DNA from: XYD12-FULL-36-8 sp964391015
Lineage (GTDB): Bacteria; Bacteroidota; Ignavibacteria; Ignavibacteriales; Ignavibacteriaceae
NCBI GenBank assembly: GCA_964391015.1
Contig: CAYMKU010000015.1
Location: 17,682 to 81,681 of the forward strand
Length of the DNA: 64,000 nt
Reading direction: 5' to 3'
This document shows, in pieces, positions 8,327 through 16,604 of this stretch. Below the pieces are notes generated by a model. It saw only the letters and a program-made list of their open reading frames with translations, searched no databases and was not told the origin of the DNA. Each line of letters begins with the position of its first letter. Positions within the stretch are counted from its first letter, which is position 1. Made by a program: the position numbers and the translations under genes.

Positions 8327-8379
8327 GATCCCAGCTAACCTCTTTAATAAGTAAAAAGTCATGGGCAACATAATGCTGA

Positions 8380-8775
8380 ATGATTTCCTTTATGAAAACA
8401 CCAGAAGATATTCTTAGAGAATGGTTACATGCGGTAAACACAGGAGACCTTGAAAACCTCCTCGAACTTTATGATAAGAGTGCTGTGTTGATACCAACAT
8501 TTTCCAACAGATTATTAAAAACTCCAGAGGATATTCGCGAGTACTTTGTAAAACTTTCGAACCGTGATAAACTTAGCGTAGAACTGCATGAGAAAACTCT
8601 CATTGTTCAGAAAATAACCGACCATATCTTTTCTTTGTGTGGAATTTATTGCTGGCATTTCTCAATGGATGGAGAGCTATTCAGCTTTGAAGCACGTTTT
8701 AGTTATGTGGTTAATGTAATGCTGGCAAGTCCAATCATACAACATCACTCATCTCAAATTCCTCGAATGCTCTGA
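8380..8775 (+). CDS. SnoaL-like / NTF2-fold protein (SgcJ-type)
   Basis: A 131-residue protein with the cone-shaped NTF2/SnoaL fold pattern: an N-terminal helix with WLHAVNTGDLENLLELYDKS, the AVLIPTFS strand, a DIREYF helix, and a C-terminal IIQHHSSQIP motif typical of SgcJ/EcaC-type members. These bind small ligands or act as association domains; no catalytic role can be named. Start is ATG 8380, with ATG 8392 as an alternative. It stands alone between the DUF2971 gene and a gene-poor stretch. Confidence 0.75.
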   Translation: MISFMKTPEDILREWLHAVNTGDLENLLELYDKSAVLIPTFSNRLLKTPEDIREYFVKLSNRDKLSVELHEKTLIVQKITDHIFSLCGIYCWHFSMDGELFSFEARFSYVVNVMLASPIIQHHSSQIPRML

Positions 8776-9137
8776 TTAAAGTATAAGAATCACTCAACTT
8801 TATTGGAGCAAATCTTCTTACTATTAACAAAATAACTTATTTGGTTTGAAAAATCTTCAACAAATAATACTCGTCTCACATTAACTCTCTTTGAAATTTT
8901 GCGATTATTAAAGAAAAAACAATCTTCAGTTTACCATGTTCCAAAATCTGTTAATGGAACAATAATTGTTTATTTCGATTGTCAATAAAGTATTATTGGA
9001 AATAGAAATTTCACTTTAACAAGAAATGTTTGTCCGCCGAAATATTAAAAAAAACCTAAACAGCGTTGAAGTTTAAAAAATATATTACAAAATTTGCAGC
9101 AGGAAAAATTAAATCATAAAAGCAGTCCAGAATAAGT
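8776..9137. other. gene-poor stretch with a short open remnant
   Basis: No complete gene was found. One forward frame is open for 50 codons from 8836 to a TAA at 8986-8988 and ends in a plausible beta-strand sequence (GTIIVYFDCQ), but it has no ATG and is preceded by a stop. It may be a decayed gene end or chance. The remainder is AT-rich with no terminator or RNA structure that I can support. Confidence 0.4.
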
Positions 9138-9434
9138 ATGGCTCCGGAAAAATACATTAGAAAATTTCGCACAGTGGCTACCATATCGTGGCTTGGATTT
9201 GGATTCTTAGCAATTACGTTGATGATTCTCTCGGTAGTGCCACGCATACATATAGTACCTTTTGTTGCAATAGCAGTCGGTACGATTCCTATCTTAGCAT
9301 TCAAATTTATGAATAAAGTTGAATGCCCTCGATGCAAACATAAAATGAAAATACATTCAGGTTTTCCGCACGTAATTTACAAATGCACTAAGTGTGAGCA
9401 TGTTGTTAACACTAATGTGTATTCAGATTTTTAA
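9138..9434 (+). CDS. small membrane protein with C-terminal zinc ribbon
   Basis: This 98-residue protein has two hydrophobic segments (about residues 14-34 and 38-56) followed by a zinc-ribbon made of CPRC (C63, C66) and CTKC (C83, C86). The ribbon would lie on one side of the membrane just after the second helix. No function can be assigned. The downstream thioredoxin-like gene starts 14 bp after its stop, so the two may be cotranscribed. Confidence 0.65.
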   Translation: MAPEKYIRKFRTVATISWLGFGFLAITLMILSVVPRIHIVPFVAIAVGTIPILAFKFMNKVECPRCKHKMKIHSGFPHVIYKCTKCEHVVNTNVYSDF

Positions 9435-9448
9435 TTGTAATTGAAAGT

Positions 9449-9952
9449 ATGAAACACTTCAACATTATCTTCTTAATCATAATCTTTATCGTTCCTGTTT
9501 CAAGAGTGTACTCGCAGATGGATTCGCTTCAAAAGGCAAGAACTGAGAAATTAAATGTGGAAGAAAGAATCAAATTTGATCCGAACAAAAATCCATTTGA
9601 CGATTTGAAGATTACGATAATAAAAGCGCAAGAGACTAAAAAAAGAATTTTGCTTGATGTCGGCGGTGAGTGGTGCATTTGGTGCCATAAATTGGATGCT
9701 TTCTTCGAAGCTAACAAGGATGTCACTGAATTTATGAATGAGCACTTTGTGGTTTTGAAGATCAATTACAGTAAAGAAAATAAGAACGAAAAGTTTCTGT
9801 CTCAGTATCCTAAAATTCCTGGTTATCCTCATTTATTCGTGCTTGATTCGGATGGAAAGCTTTTACACTCTCAAGATACGGGCGACTTAGAAAAAGATGG
9901 CGGGCATGATAGAGATAAAGTTTTAGCTTTTCTCAAAGAGTGGGCAAAATAA
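9449..9952 (+). CDS. exported thioredoxin-like protein
   Basis: A signal peptide (hydrophobic residues 4-18, cleavage likely near YSQ at 21-23) precedes a single thioredoxin-fold domain. The active site is WCIWCH (C76, C79), in the context GGEWCxWCH typical of the Thioredoxin_7 / DsbD-gamma-like group. The cis-Pro region appears as IPGYPHLFVLD. It probably acts as a periplasmic thiol-disulfide reductase or reductant carrier; its partner is unknown. Its stop codon directly abuts the end of the reverse-strand exonuclease gene. Confidence 0.85.
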   Translation: MKHFNIIFLIIIFIVPVSRVYSQMDSLQKARTEKLNVEERIKFDPNKNPFDDLKITIIKAQETKKRILLDVGGEWCIWCHKLDAFFEANKDVTEFMNEHFVVLKINYSKENKNEKFLSQYPKIPGYPHLFVLDSDGKLLHSQDTGDLEKDGGHDRDKVLAFLKEWAK

Positions 9953-11668
9953 TTATTGTTGGGTAATTAAAGTTTTCAAATCAAAAATAGTCTCTTCCGG
10001 TAAGCTGTATCTTGTGGATTGGCTTGTGAGTTTTCGGTATAGTTCATCTTTGTTGTTAAATTCCTTCAAGTAAAAACACCGTACTTTGTTTCGATTTTTA
10101 ATCAGCCAATTCAGAGTTATTTTCATTTTTTCTAAATCTTCTTCATTTGGCAGCATATCGGTTTGAATAGTCTGAGCGAAATAATCATCAATTGCATCTT
10201 CAAATAAGTCTCTATCTTTCAAGCCGTGTTTCTTCACGTAAATCTTTCCTGATAACAATAAAACATAATCTCTTGTAAATGTTTCGTTAATTTCAAATAA
10301 TACATTTGCTCTGTTTACCGGTTCGGCTAATAGGGAGGTCTTATGTGTTTGCGCAAGAATCAGATCAATAACTTCTTTTACCTCTTGTGCGTTTTCATAT
10401 TTTTGCTTTGCAGAGTAATCTTTCATTTTATTAATCATCCGATTCAAAGCAAACTGATTCTTCCCATACATAAACTCATAAACTTTTTCAAGCTCATCAG
10501 CATAGTTTAATTTGTTTTTAGTTTCACAGGGAGCTAAACATCTGTCAATATCAGCGAGGAAGCATCGCTTATTCTTTGCGAAATCTTTATTGCTGCATTC
10601 TCTAATTGCAAAAGCTTTGTTAACCATTTCAAACATTGAGAAAGCTTTTCGTTTTGTACTGAATAAACCAAAGTAATCATTACCGTCAAAGTCAAAATGA
10701 TTGCATATTTCTAAATCGGGAAAATTGTGAATTGTATTCACTCTTAAAAAATATTTGTTGCCGTATTTTTTGAGTTGTGTGTTCAATCTCGGGTTTTTTA
10801 CTTTAATTGATTCGGCTTCCTTCAAAAGAGCAGTCAATTCAGAATTAGTTAATTCAATTTTTAATTTGGAAGCACTTTTAATAATCTTCTTTGCTTTCCT
10901 TGGTGCTGTGCTTGAGAAATATGAGCGAATTCTTTCCCTCAATGATTTTGCTTTACCGATATAAACGGCTTTACCTTTTGAATTAAGAAAGTAATAAACT
11001 CCTGGAGCATCTGGCAGTGAATCAAATTCACTCAAAATTTTATTTTTAAGATTTGCACCTTCTGTTTGAGAAAATGCTGTGTATTGAAAATTTACAAATT
11101 CGGCTAATGTTTCTAGCCCCAAATTCTTTTTAATATGCTTTACCATTTTAATTAGAACTTTAGCTGTGGTTTCAGCATCACCTAACGCTCGGTGTGATGA
11201 GCTATTTCTAATTTTTAGAGAAGAAGAAACCGCTCCAAGCGATTTACTTTTAAGCATTGGAAAAATTCGTCGTGCAATTTTTAGCGTACAAAGGTTTAAG
11301 TTTTTTGGTTCTGTTTTTCCGCAATAGTTAAATTCTCGTTTGAGAAAGCTTTTATCGAAGGAAAGATTGTGCCCTGCAATTACATCATCACCAATAAACT
11401 TAATTACACCATCTGCTATATCATCGAAGAATGGAGCATCATAAACATCCTCATTCGAAATGCCTGTAAATCCTGTTATGAATGCTGGAATATCTCTGCC
11501 TGGATTGATAAGTGAATGATACTTTTCAACGATTTTTAAATTTTTGACTCGAACTATTCCCAATTCGATTATGTTATTGTATTGAGGTGAAAGTCCAGTT
11601 GTCTCTACATCCAACACACAAAAGCTTGCTTTATCAATTGGCAGGGAAAGAATTTCTTCGTAACGCAT
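9953..11668 (-). CDS. DEDDh exonuclease fused to UvrC-type GIY-YIG nuclease
   Basis: The N-terminal half (about residues 14-180) is a DNA polymerase III epsilon-like 3'-5' exonuclease with all five DEDDh residues visible: D20 and E22 (DVET), D105, H159 and D164. The next part (about 218-300) is a GIY-YIG nuclease with GVYYF and AVYIGKAKSLRERI. Four cysteines at 358, 369, 377 and 381 have nearly the spacing of the Fe-S cysteines of UvrC, followed by a helical region resembling the UvrB-binding part. The second nuclease half of UvrC is absent. Related exonuclease/UvrC fusions are known in other phyla, and Cho is the E. coli stand-alone analogue. A role in nucleotide excision or crosslink repair is likely. 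Confidence 0.88.
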   Translation of the reverse strand: MRYEEILSLPIDKASFCVLDVETTGLSPQYNNIIELGIVRVKNLKIVEKYHSLINPGRDIPAFITGFTGISNEDVYDAPFFDDIADGVIKFIGDDVIAGHNLSFDKSFLKREFNYCGKTEPKNLNLCTLKIARRIFPMLKSKSLGAVSSSLKIRNSSSHRALGDAETTAKVLIKMVKHIKKNLGLETLAEFVNFQYTAFSQTEGANLKNKILSEFDSLPDAPGVYYFLNSKGKAVYIGKAKSLRERIRSYFSSTAPRKAKKIIKSASKLKIELTNSELTALLKEAESIKVKNPRLNTQLKKYGNKYFLRVNTIHNFPDLEICNHFDFDGNDYFGLFSTKRKAFSMFEMVNKAFAIRECSNKDFAKNKRCFLADIDRCLAPCETKNKLNYADELEKVYEFMYGKNQFALNRMINKMKDYSAKQKYENAQEVKEVIDLILAQTHKTSLLAEPVNRANVLFEINETFTRDYVLLLSGKIYVKKHGLKDRDLFEDAIDDYFAQTIQTDMLPNEEDLEKMKITLNWLIKNRNKVRCFYLKEFNNKDELYRKLTSQSTRYSLPEETIFDLKTLITQQ

Positions 11669-11753
11669 TTTGAATAAAATAATTTATAACGATGTGTTTT
11701 CTTTTTAATTAGGAGTAATCTGAATATATTTTCAAAACAAATTTACGAAAGAT

Positions 11754-12557
11754 ATGAGCTACTTAAATACACTTTTTATTGGTGATATTATCGGTAAACC
11801 TGGTATGGATTTGGTAACTATGTGGCTGCCAGGACTTATTCAAAAATACAAGGCGGACTTTGTCATTGCTAACGGTGAGAATGTTTCTGATGGGAAAGGA
11901 TGTACAGATAAAGAAGGAAGAGAACTTTTTGCTCTTGGTGTAAATGTTATCACTGGTGGAAATCATACATGGGATAAACATCAATCTCAAGATTATCTAA
12001 AGAATGAGCCACGGTCACTTCGTCCATTAAATTATCCCAAAGGAACATACGGTAATGGATATTACATTGCCGAAACTAAAAAGGGAAAGGTTGCCGTGAT
12101 GAATTTGCAAGGAAGATCGTTCATGGCAACAATTGATTGCCCTTTTAGAACTGCAGATTTTTTCTTACCAAAAATCAAAGCCGAAGCAAAAATAGTCTTT
12201 ATTGATTTTCATGCTGAGGCAACAGCCGAGAAAATTGCAATGTCTCATCATCTTGATGGGAGAATAAGTGCACTAATTGGTACTCATACTCATGTTCAAA
12301 CTGCTGATGAACGAATCATGCCTCAAGGAACAGGATTTATTACCGATGTTGGAATGACCGGTCCTTACGATTCTGTTATCGGAATGAAAAAGCAAGCTGC
12401 TTTAAATAGATTCATCCTTCAAACACCTCAAAAGTATGAAACTGCAAGCGATGATGTTCATCTTTGCGGTTTGTTTTTGAAAGTTGATACTGATACAGGA
12501 AAAACTTTGGAAATGGAAAGAATATTATTCCCGGAATTCATAAGGAGAAATGCATAA
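11754..12557 (+). CDS. ymdB: YmdB/TIGR00282-family metallophosphoesterase
   Basis: A 267-residue calcineurin-like phosphoesterase of the YmdB family, whose Bacillus member hydrolyses 2',3'-cyclic nucleotides and affects RNA turnover. Metal-ligand motifs are in order: FIGDIIGKPG, ANGENVSDG, GGNHTWDK, DFHAEATAEK and GTHTHVQTAD, followed by TDVGMTGPYDSVIG. Length is standard. The adjacent methyltransferase gene starts 6 bp downstream, which suggests that an accessory pair is transcribed from the ymdB promoter. Confidence 0.9.
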   Translation: MSYLNTLFIGDIIGKPGMDLVTMWLPGLIQKYKADFVIANGENVSDGKGCTDKEGRELFALGVNVITGGNHTWDKHQSQDYLKNEPRSLRPLNYPKGTYGNGYYIAETKKGKVAVMNLQGRSFMATIDCPFRTADFFLPKIKAEAKIVFIDFHAEATAEKIAMSHHLDGRISALIGTHTHVQTADERIMPQGTGFITDVGMTGPYDSVIGMKKQAALNRFILQTPQKYETASDDVHLCGLFLKVDTDTGKTLEMERILFPEFIRRNA

Positions 12558-12563
12558 TAGGTT

Positions 12564-13553
12564 ATGGAAAATTTTCCTTTACCTAGAATTGATAAAGATA
12601 AAAAATTAAGTGCTCTGCTTCTAAAGCACTGTAGAATAAAGCCTGGTGATATTTGGGAAGACCCTAAGCATAGACATAGGGTAGCCTGTGTTGATTCCTC
12701 AGATGAATTGTCAATTAAAAAATTAATGTCTAGTAATAAATCATCTCTTGCCATCCAAGATCCTCCTTATAACTTTGTTGCATTTCAGGAAAGAAGAATT
12801 GAAGAATTTATCGCATGGTGTAAAAAATGGATTTCAATCAACTATAGAATTCTTAAAGATAATTCATCCCTTTATATCTGGTTGGGTGCTGATCAAAATA
12901 GTCACTTTCAACCTTTAGCAGATTTTATTTTCATGATGCGCTCGTCAGGATTTCGGTCAAAAAGCTTTATATCTATGAGAAATCAAAGGGGATATGGAAC
13001 TCAGAAAAATTGGATGGCTGTTAGACAAGAGTTATTGTTTTATGTTAAAGGAAAACCTACGTTCAATCCCAATGCTGAGTATACAGATATTCCGAGAATT
13101 CTTCGAGGTTATTACAAAAAAATCGATGGTAAAACAACAGAGAATTTAGAAAGAAGTAAATCTGAGTACATCCGTGCAGGTAATGTATGGGTTGATATTC
13201 AACAAGTTTTTTATAGGAAGGAAGAGAACGTTAATGGATGTTTTGCTCAAAAACCTATAAAGGCTATTCAACGAATAGTTCAAGCAAGTAGCAAACCAGA
13301 TGATATAATTGTTGATTTTTTTTCTCATTCAGGAACGACTTTGCTAGCTTCAGAAATTGAAGAAAGGAGATGTTTCACTTCTGAAATAGATCCTGTCTTT
13401 TGTGAAATAACTCTCCGAAGATTGGAGCATTACAGAAAAACGGGAAAGACTGGTTGGCAAAATTCCAATCCTTTTGTTGATGACATTTTAGACGATAAAA
13501 AAATACGTTTTCATTTAAAAGAAAACTATGATTACATAAAAGGAATTTTTTAA
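12564..13553 (+). CDS. beta-class N4/N6 DNA methyltransferase
   Basis: An amino-methyltransferase of the N-4/N-6 DNA methylase family, 329 residues. The catalytic DPPY motif (residues 66-69, QDPPYNF) comes first. The SAM-binding region (VDFFSHSGTTLLASEIEER, about residues 248-268) is C-terminal, giving the motif order of the beta class. The intervening region should be the target-recognition part. The 6-bp spacing after ymdB and 25-bp spacing before the DUF3644 gene suggest a two-gene accessory insertion in a housekeeping run. The recognition sequence cannot be inferred. It could be the modification arm of a restriction-modification or related defence system, or an orphan methylase. Confidence 0.88.
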   Translation: MENFPLPRIDKDKKLSALLLKHCRIKPGDIWEDPKHRHRVACVDSSDELSIKKLMSSNKSSLAIQDPPYNFVAFQERRIEEFIAWCKKWISINYRILKDNSSLYIWLGADQNSHFQPLADFIFMMRSSGFRSKSFISMRNQRGYGTQKNWMAVRQELLFYVKGKPTFNPNAEYTDIPRILRGYYKKIDGKTTENLERSKSEYIRAGNVWVDIQQVFYRKEENVNGCFAQKPIKAIQRIVQASSKPDDIIVDFFSHSGTTLLASEIEERRCFTSEIDPVFCEITLRRLEHYRKTGKTGWQNSNPFVDDILDDKKIRFHLKENYDYIKGIF

Positions 13554-13578
13554 GGCGTGAAAAAATGGTTATAGGAAT

Positions 13579-14841
13579 ATGAGCTTAAAGAAACTCTTAA
13601 ACGCCGATCAGAATAATACTTTGTTTATTGAGTATCATAAATATATAGCTGTATGCAAAAAAAATGATGCTCGACCGAATTTGAGGGATTTTTTTTCTCA
13701 CCTAAAGTCAATTCATCCCGAATTTTATGATTTTAAGAATAAACAGCTTAGTAACCAAATTATTGCATCAAGAAATAAGTATGGAAGTATGTTATGGCCG
13801 AATCTTGATGATCTTCAGAGTTATATTTCATTGAATTCCCAATCTTTCCTTGATAAATCCATCAAAGCGGCTCTATTAGCAGTTGAAATTTATAATAAAC
13901 CAACAATTAGTTATCGTACAGAGGGGTATATCGTCATGATGATTATTGCATGGACTTCATTATTCCATGCGATGTTTTCAAACAATGGTATCTCTTTCAC
14001 ATATAAAAATAAAGCTAATGGAGAAGAAAAGTTTTTAGAACTAGGTAAGTGTTTAGCTAAATACAGTGGTGCATTAAAGAAAGAGATTGAAGCGAATTTG
14101 ACTTTTTTAATACAATTAAGGGACATGATTGAACATAGGATTATTCCTGATTTGGATGATGTGGTTTTTGGAGAATGTCAGGCATGTTTGTTTAACTATG
14201 AACAAATCCTAGTTGATAATTTTGGACCACATTATGAGATGAGCAATTCTCTTGCTTATTCTTTACAGTTTTCAAGAAAATATTCTAAAGAACAAGTAAA
14301 ATCTAAAAAAAATTATGATCTAAATAATTATAATTCTATTATTCAGTTTATCGAAAAGTATAGAACTAATTTGGATCCGGACATCTTCCAGAGTATTAAT
14401 TATTCATTTAGAGTTTTCATGATACCAAAAGTTGGGAATCATATCGAGTCATCAGATTTAGCGATTGAATTCATAAAATATGATCCCAATAAAAAAACTG
14501 AATATGATTCTTATGAAAAATTACTTTATGTAATTCGTGATAAAAGAGTTTCCGGCGAATATGTAAAAGCTGGTGAAGTAGCAAAACAGGTATATGAAAA
14601 ATTGAAGGATCAAAAACCTGTTGGCTGGAAATTTTCTGCTAGTTATCATCATGCAAAATGTACTAAGTACTTTAAAGTAAGGAATGGTCATTATATAGGG
14701 CAGCAAGAAAAAACAAATACTAAATATTGTATTTATGACCCGACCTTTGATCAGCACATTTATACAAAAGAGTGGATTTCATTCTTAGTGGATAAACTTA
14801 AGAATGGTGAATTGTATATAAAAATAATGAATGCCAATTAA
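13579..14841 (+). CDS. DUF3644-like protein with HEPN-like Rx4H motif
   Basis: Residues about 86-240 match what I recall of DUF3644: a KAALLAVEIYNKPTISYRTEGY block, then MIIAWTSLFHAMF, then a helical region with RDMIEH (R181-x4-H186). That spacing fits the Rx4-6H active site of HEPN ribonucleases. Residues about 290-420 form a separate C-terminal region that could be a DNA-binding or nuclease domain, which I do not recognise. It directly follows a DNA methyltransferase, so it may be the toxic or restricting arm of a defence module. That role is inferred from context and the short motif only. Confidence 0.65.
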   Translation: MSLKKLLNADQNNTLFIEYHKYIAVCKKNDARPNLRDFFSHLKSIHPEFYDFKNKQLSNQIIASRNKYGSMLWPNLDDLQSYISLNSQSFLDKSIKAALLAVEIYNKPTISYRTEGYIVMMIIAWTSLFHAMFSNNGISFTYKNKANGEEKFLELGKCLAKYSGALKKEIEANLTFLIQLRDMIEHRIIPDLDDVVFGECQACLFNYEQILVDNFGPHYEMSNSLAYSLQFSRKYSKEQVKSKKNYDLNNYNSIIQFIEKYRTNLDPDIFQSINYSFRVFMIPKVGNHIESSDLAIEFIKYDPNKKTEYDSYEKLLYVIRDKRVSGEYVKAGEVAKQVYEKLKDQKPVGWKFSASYHHAKCTKYFKVRNGHYIGQQEKTNTKYCIYDPTFDQHIYTKEWISFLVDKLKNGELYIKIMNAN

Positions 14842-14876
14842 ATCTAACTAGTACACTTAAATTTTATTATCACAAA

Positions 14877-15773
14877 ATGATTCTAATTGACGGAAAAAAA
14901 GTAGCAGCAGAAATCCGTGAAGAATTGAAAAAAGGAATTGATAAGCTTAAACCAGAAAGCAAATCCGTTCCAGGTTTAGTTGCAATTCTAGTAGGAAACA
15001 ATCCAGCTTCTGAATCTTATGTCCGAGGAAAAGGCAAAGCCTGTGAAGAAGTTGGAATGCGAAGTATAATTGAAAAATTACCTGCTGAAATTTCTGAACA
15101 GGAATTGTTAGAGATTATTCGAAAATATAATTTGGATAGAAGCTACAACGGAATTCTCGTCCAACTTCCACTACCAAAACATATTAATGAAGAAAAAGTT
15201 ATCAAAGAAATTCTTCCCGAAAAAGATGTTGATGGCTTTCACCCAATAAGTGTTGGTAATCTTGTAATTGGAAACGATACTTTCTTACCTTGTACGCCAG
15301 CAGGGATTCATGAATTATTAATGAGATACAAAGTCCCCATTAAAGGAAAACATGTTGTAATCATCGGTAGAAGTAATATTGTTGGGAAACCGATTGCGAA
15401 TATACTTCTTCAAAAAAATGAAAATGCAAATGCTATAGTTACAATTTGTCACTCTGCTGCAAAAGATATTGCGTACTTTACAAGACAGGCTGATATTTTA
15501 ATAGCTGCAATTGGACAGCCAAAATTTGTGAAAGCGGATATGGTGAAGGATGGCGCTATCGTAATTGATGTCGGAATAAATCGTGTTGAAGATGTCTCTG
15601 CTCCCAGGGGATATAGACTTGTTGGTGATGTAGATTTTGATGAAGTGAGTAAAAAAGTGTCGTTAATAACGCCTGTTCCAGGTGGCGTTGGACCAATGAC
15701 GATTGCGATGTTGCTAAAAAATACTTTTAAAGCTTTTATGATGCAAAATTCGATTAGTGGAAAGCAGAGTTGA
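14877..15773 (+). CDS. folD: FolD, methylene-THF dehydrogenase/cyclohydrolase
   Basis: Bifunctional enzyme that interconverts 5,10-methylene-, methenyl- and 10-formyl-tetrahydrofolate, 298 residues. Visible motifs are NNPASESYVRGKGKACEE with the catalytic Lys, LPLPKHINEEKV, PEKDVDGFHP, the NADP-binding GRSNIVGKPIA and the signature PVPGGVGPMTIAML. It starts a compact group with a HicB-like gene, a SpoU methyltransferase and aroA. Confidence 0.96.
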   Translation: MILIDGKKVAAEIREELKKGIDKLKPESKSVPGLVAILVGNNPASESYVRGKGKACEEVGMRSIIEKLPAEISEQELLEIIRKYNLDRSYNGILVQLPLPKHINEEKVIKEILPEKDVDGFHPISVGNLVIGNDTFLPCTPAGIHELLMRYKVPIKGKHVVIIGRSNIVGKPIANILLQKNENANAIVTICHSAAKDIAYFTRQADILIAAIGQPKFVKADMVKDGAIVIDVGINRVEDVSAPRGYRLVGDVDFDEVSKKVSLITPVPGGVGPMTIAMLLKNTFKAFMMQNSISGKQS

Positions 15774-15783
15774 ACTATAAAAA

Positions 15784-16017
15784 ATGATTCTTGATGTGAT
15801 AGTCAGAAAAACTGATGATGGTTTCACTGCGGAGATTCGTTCGTTAAAGGGATGTGAATCGTGGGCACATGATGAGGAAACAGTGTTGAACAAGATATTA
15901 GAAGTTGCTTCGTTTTATTTAAGAATTGACTCACCAAAGAAAATTAAACTTGATAAAGCACGGGTTTCAAAAAGTAAATCTGTTTATAAGCTTGTCGTCG
16001 ACAAAGAATTTCTGTGA
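15784..16017 (+). CDS. HicB-like small protein without a HicA partner
   Basis: A 77-residue protein whose first 50 residues follow the HicB antitoxin fold pattern: a strand, DDGFTAEIRSLKGCESWAHDEETVLNKILEVA in register with the family's 'FtAevPslpGc..G.T.eEAl' block, then YLRI. There is no adjacent HicA toxin and no obvious C-terminal DNA-binding domain. It sits 10 bp after folD and overlaps the next gene by 4 bp, so it looks like a domesticated member of the operon. Confidence 0.65.
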   Translation: MILDVIVRKTDDGFTAEIRSLKGCESWAHDEETVLNKILEVASFYLRIDSPKKIKLDKARVSKSKSVYKLVVDKEFL

Positions 16018-16604
16018 AAGAATTTAAATCCGAAAAGCGACTACAAAAGATTGTTGGTGTTGTAAAAGCACGTCAATACTCACTTCGAATTGTACTTGAA
16101 AATATTCATGACCCTCATAATGTTAGTGCAATCTTCCGAACTTGCGATGCTGTGGGAGTTCCAAAAGTTTCATTGATTTATTATTTAGAAAAATTTCCGA
16201 AGATTGGGAAAAAGTCTTCTGCTTCTGCTTTCAAGTGGGTTGAAAAAGAAAAATTTAACAATGTTGTTGAATGTTATTCTTCGCTCCGGAATGAAGGATA
16301 TAAAATTTATGCTTCTTCAATTTCGAATGATGCTGTTGATTTTTATAAACTTGATTTCAAGCGAAAGGTTGCAATAGTTTTTGGTAATGAACATCGTGGA
16401 GTATCAGAAGATGCTACAATGCTTGCTGATAAGAAATTTAAAATTCCTATGTTCGGAATGGTTCAAAGTTTGAATGTGTCAGTTGCAACGGCTGTTGTTT
16501 TGTATGAAGTTCTAAGACAACGGCTAAATAAAGGTTTTTATGATAAAAGCGAATTAAGCGAAACTGTTCTTGAAGAATTAGTAGAGAAGTGGGCAAGAAA
16601 GTAA
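16014..16604 (+). CDS. SpoU/TrmH-family RNA 2'-O-methyltransferase
   Basis: A SPOUT-class RNA methyltransferase of 196 residues. The three SpoU motifs are clear: ENIHDPHNVSAIFRTCDA (N36, R42), VFGNEHRGVSEDA and MVQSLNVSVATAVVLYE. It resembles TrmH, which methylates G18 of tRNA, but the exact target cannot be fixed from sequence. GTG start at 16014 overlaps the upstream stop as GTGA. The aroA start follows its stop without a gap. Confidence 0.9.
   Translation: MKEFKSEKRLQKIVGVVKARQYSLRIVLENIHDPHNVSAIFRTCDAVGVPKVSLIYYLEKFPKIGKKSSASAFKWVEKEKFNNVVECYSSLRNEGYKIYASSISNDAVDFYKLDFKRKVAIVFGNEHRGVSEDATMLADKKFKIPMFGMVQSLNVSVATAVVLYEVLRQRLNKGFYDKSELSETVLEELVEKWARK

Noticed and set aside
8361..8400. A second attC-like site after the DUF2971 gene.
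   Set aside because: CCAGCTAAC is present at 8331-8339, but no complementary right half or hairpin follows it.
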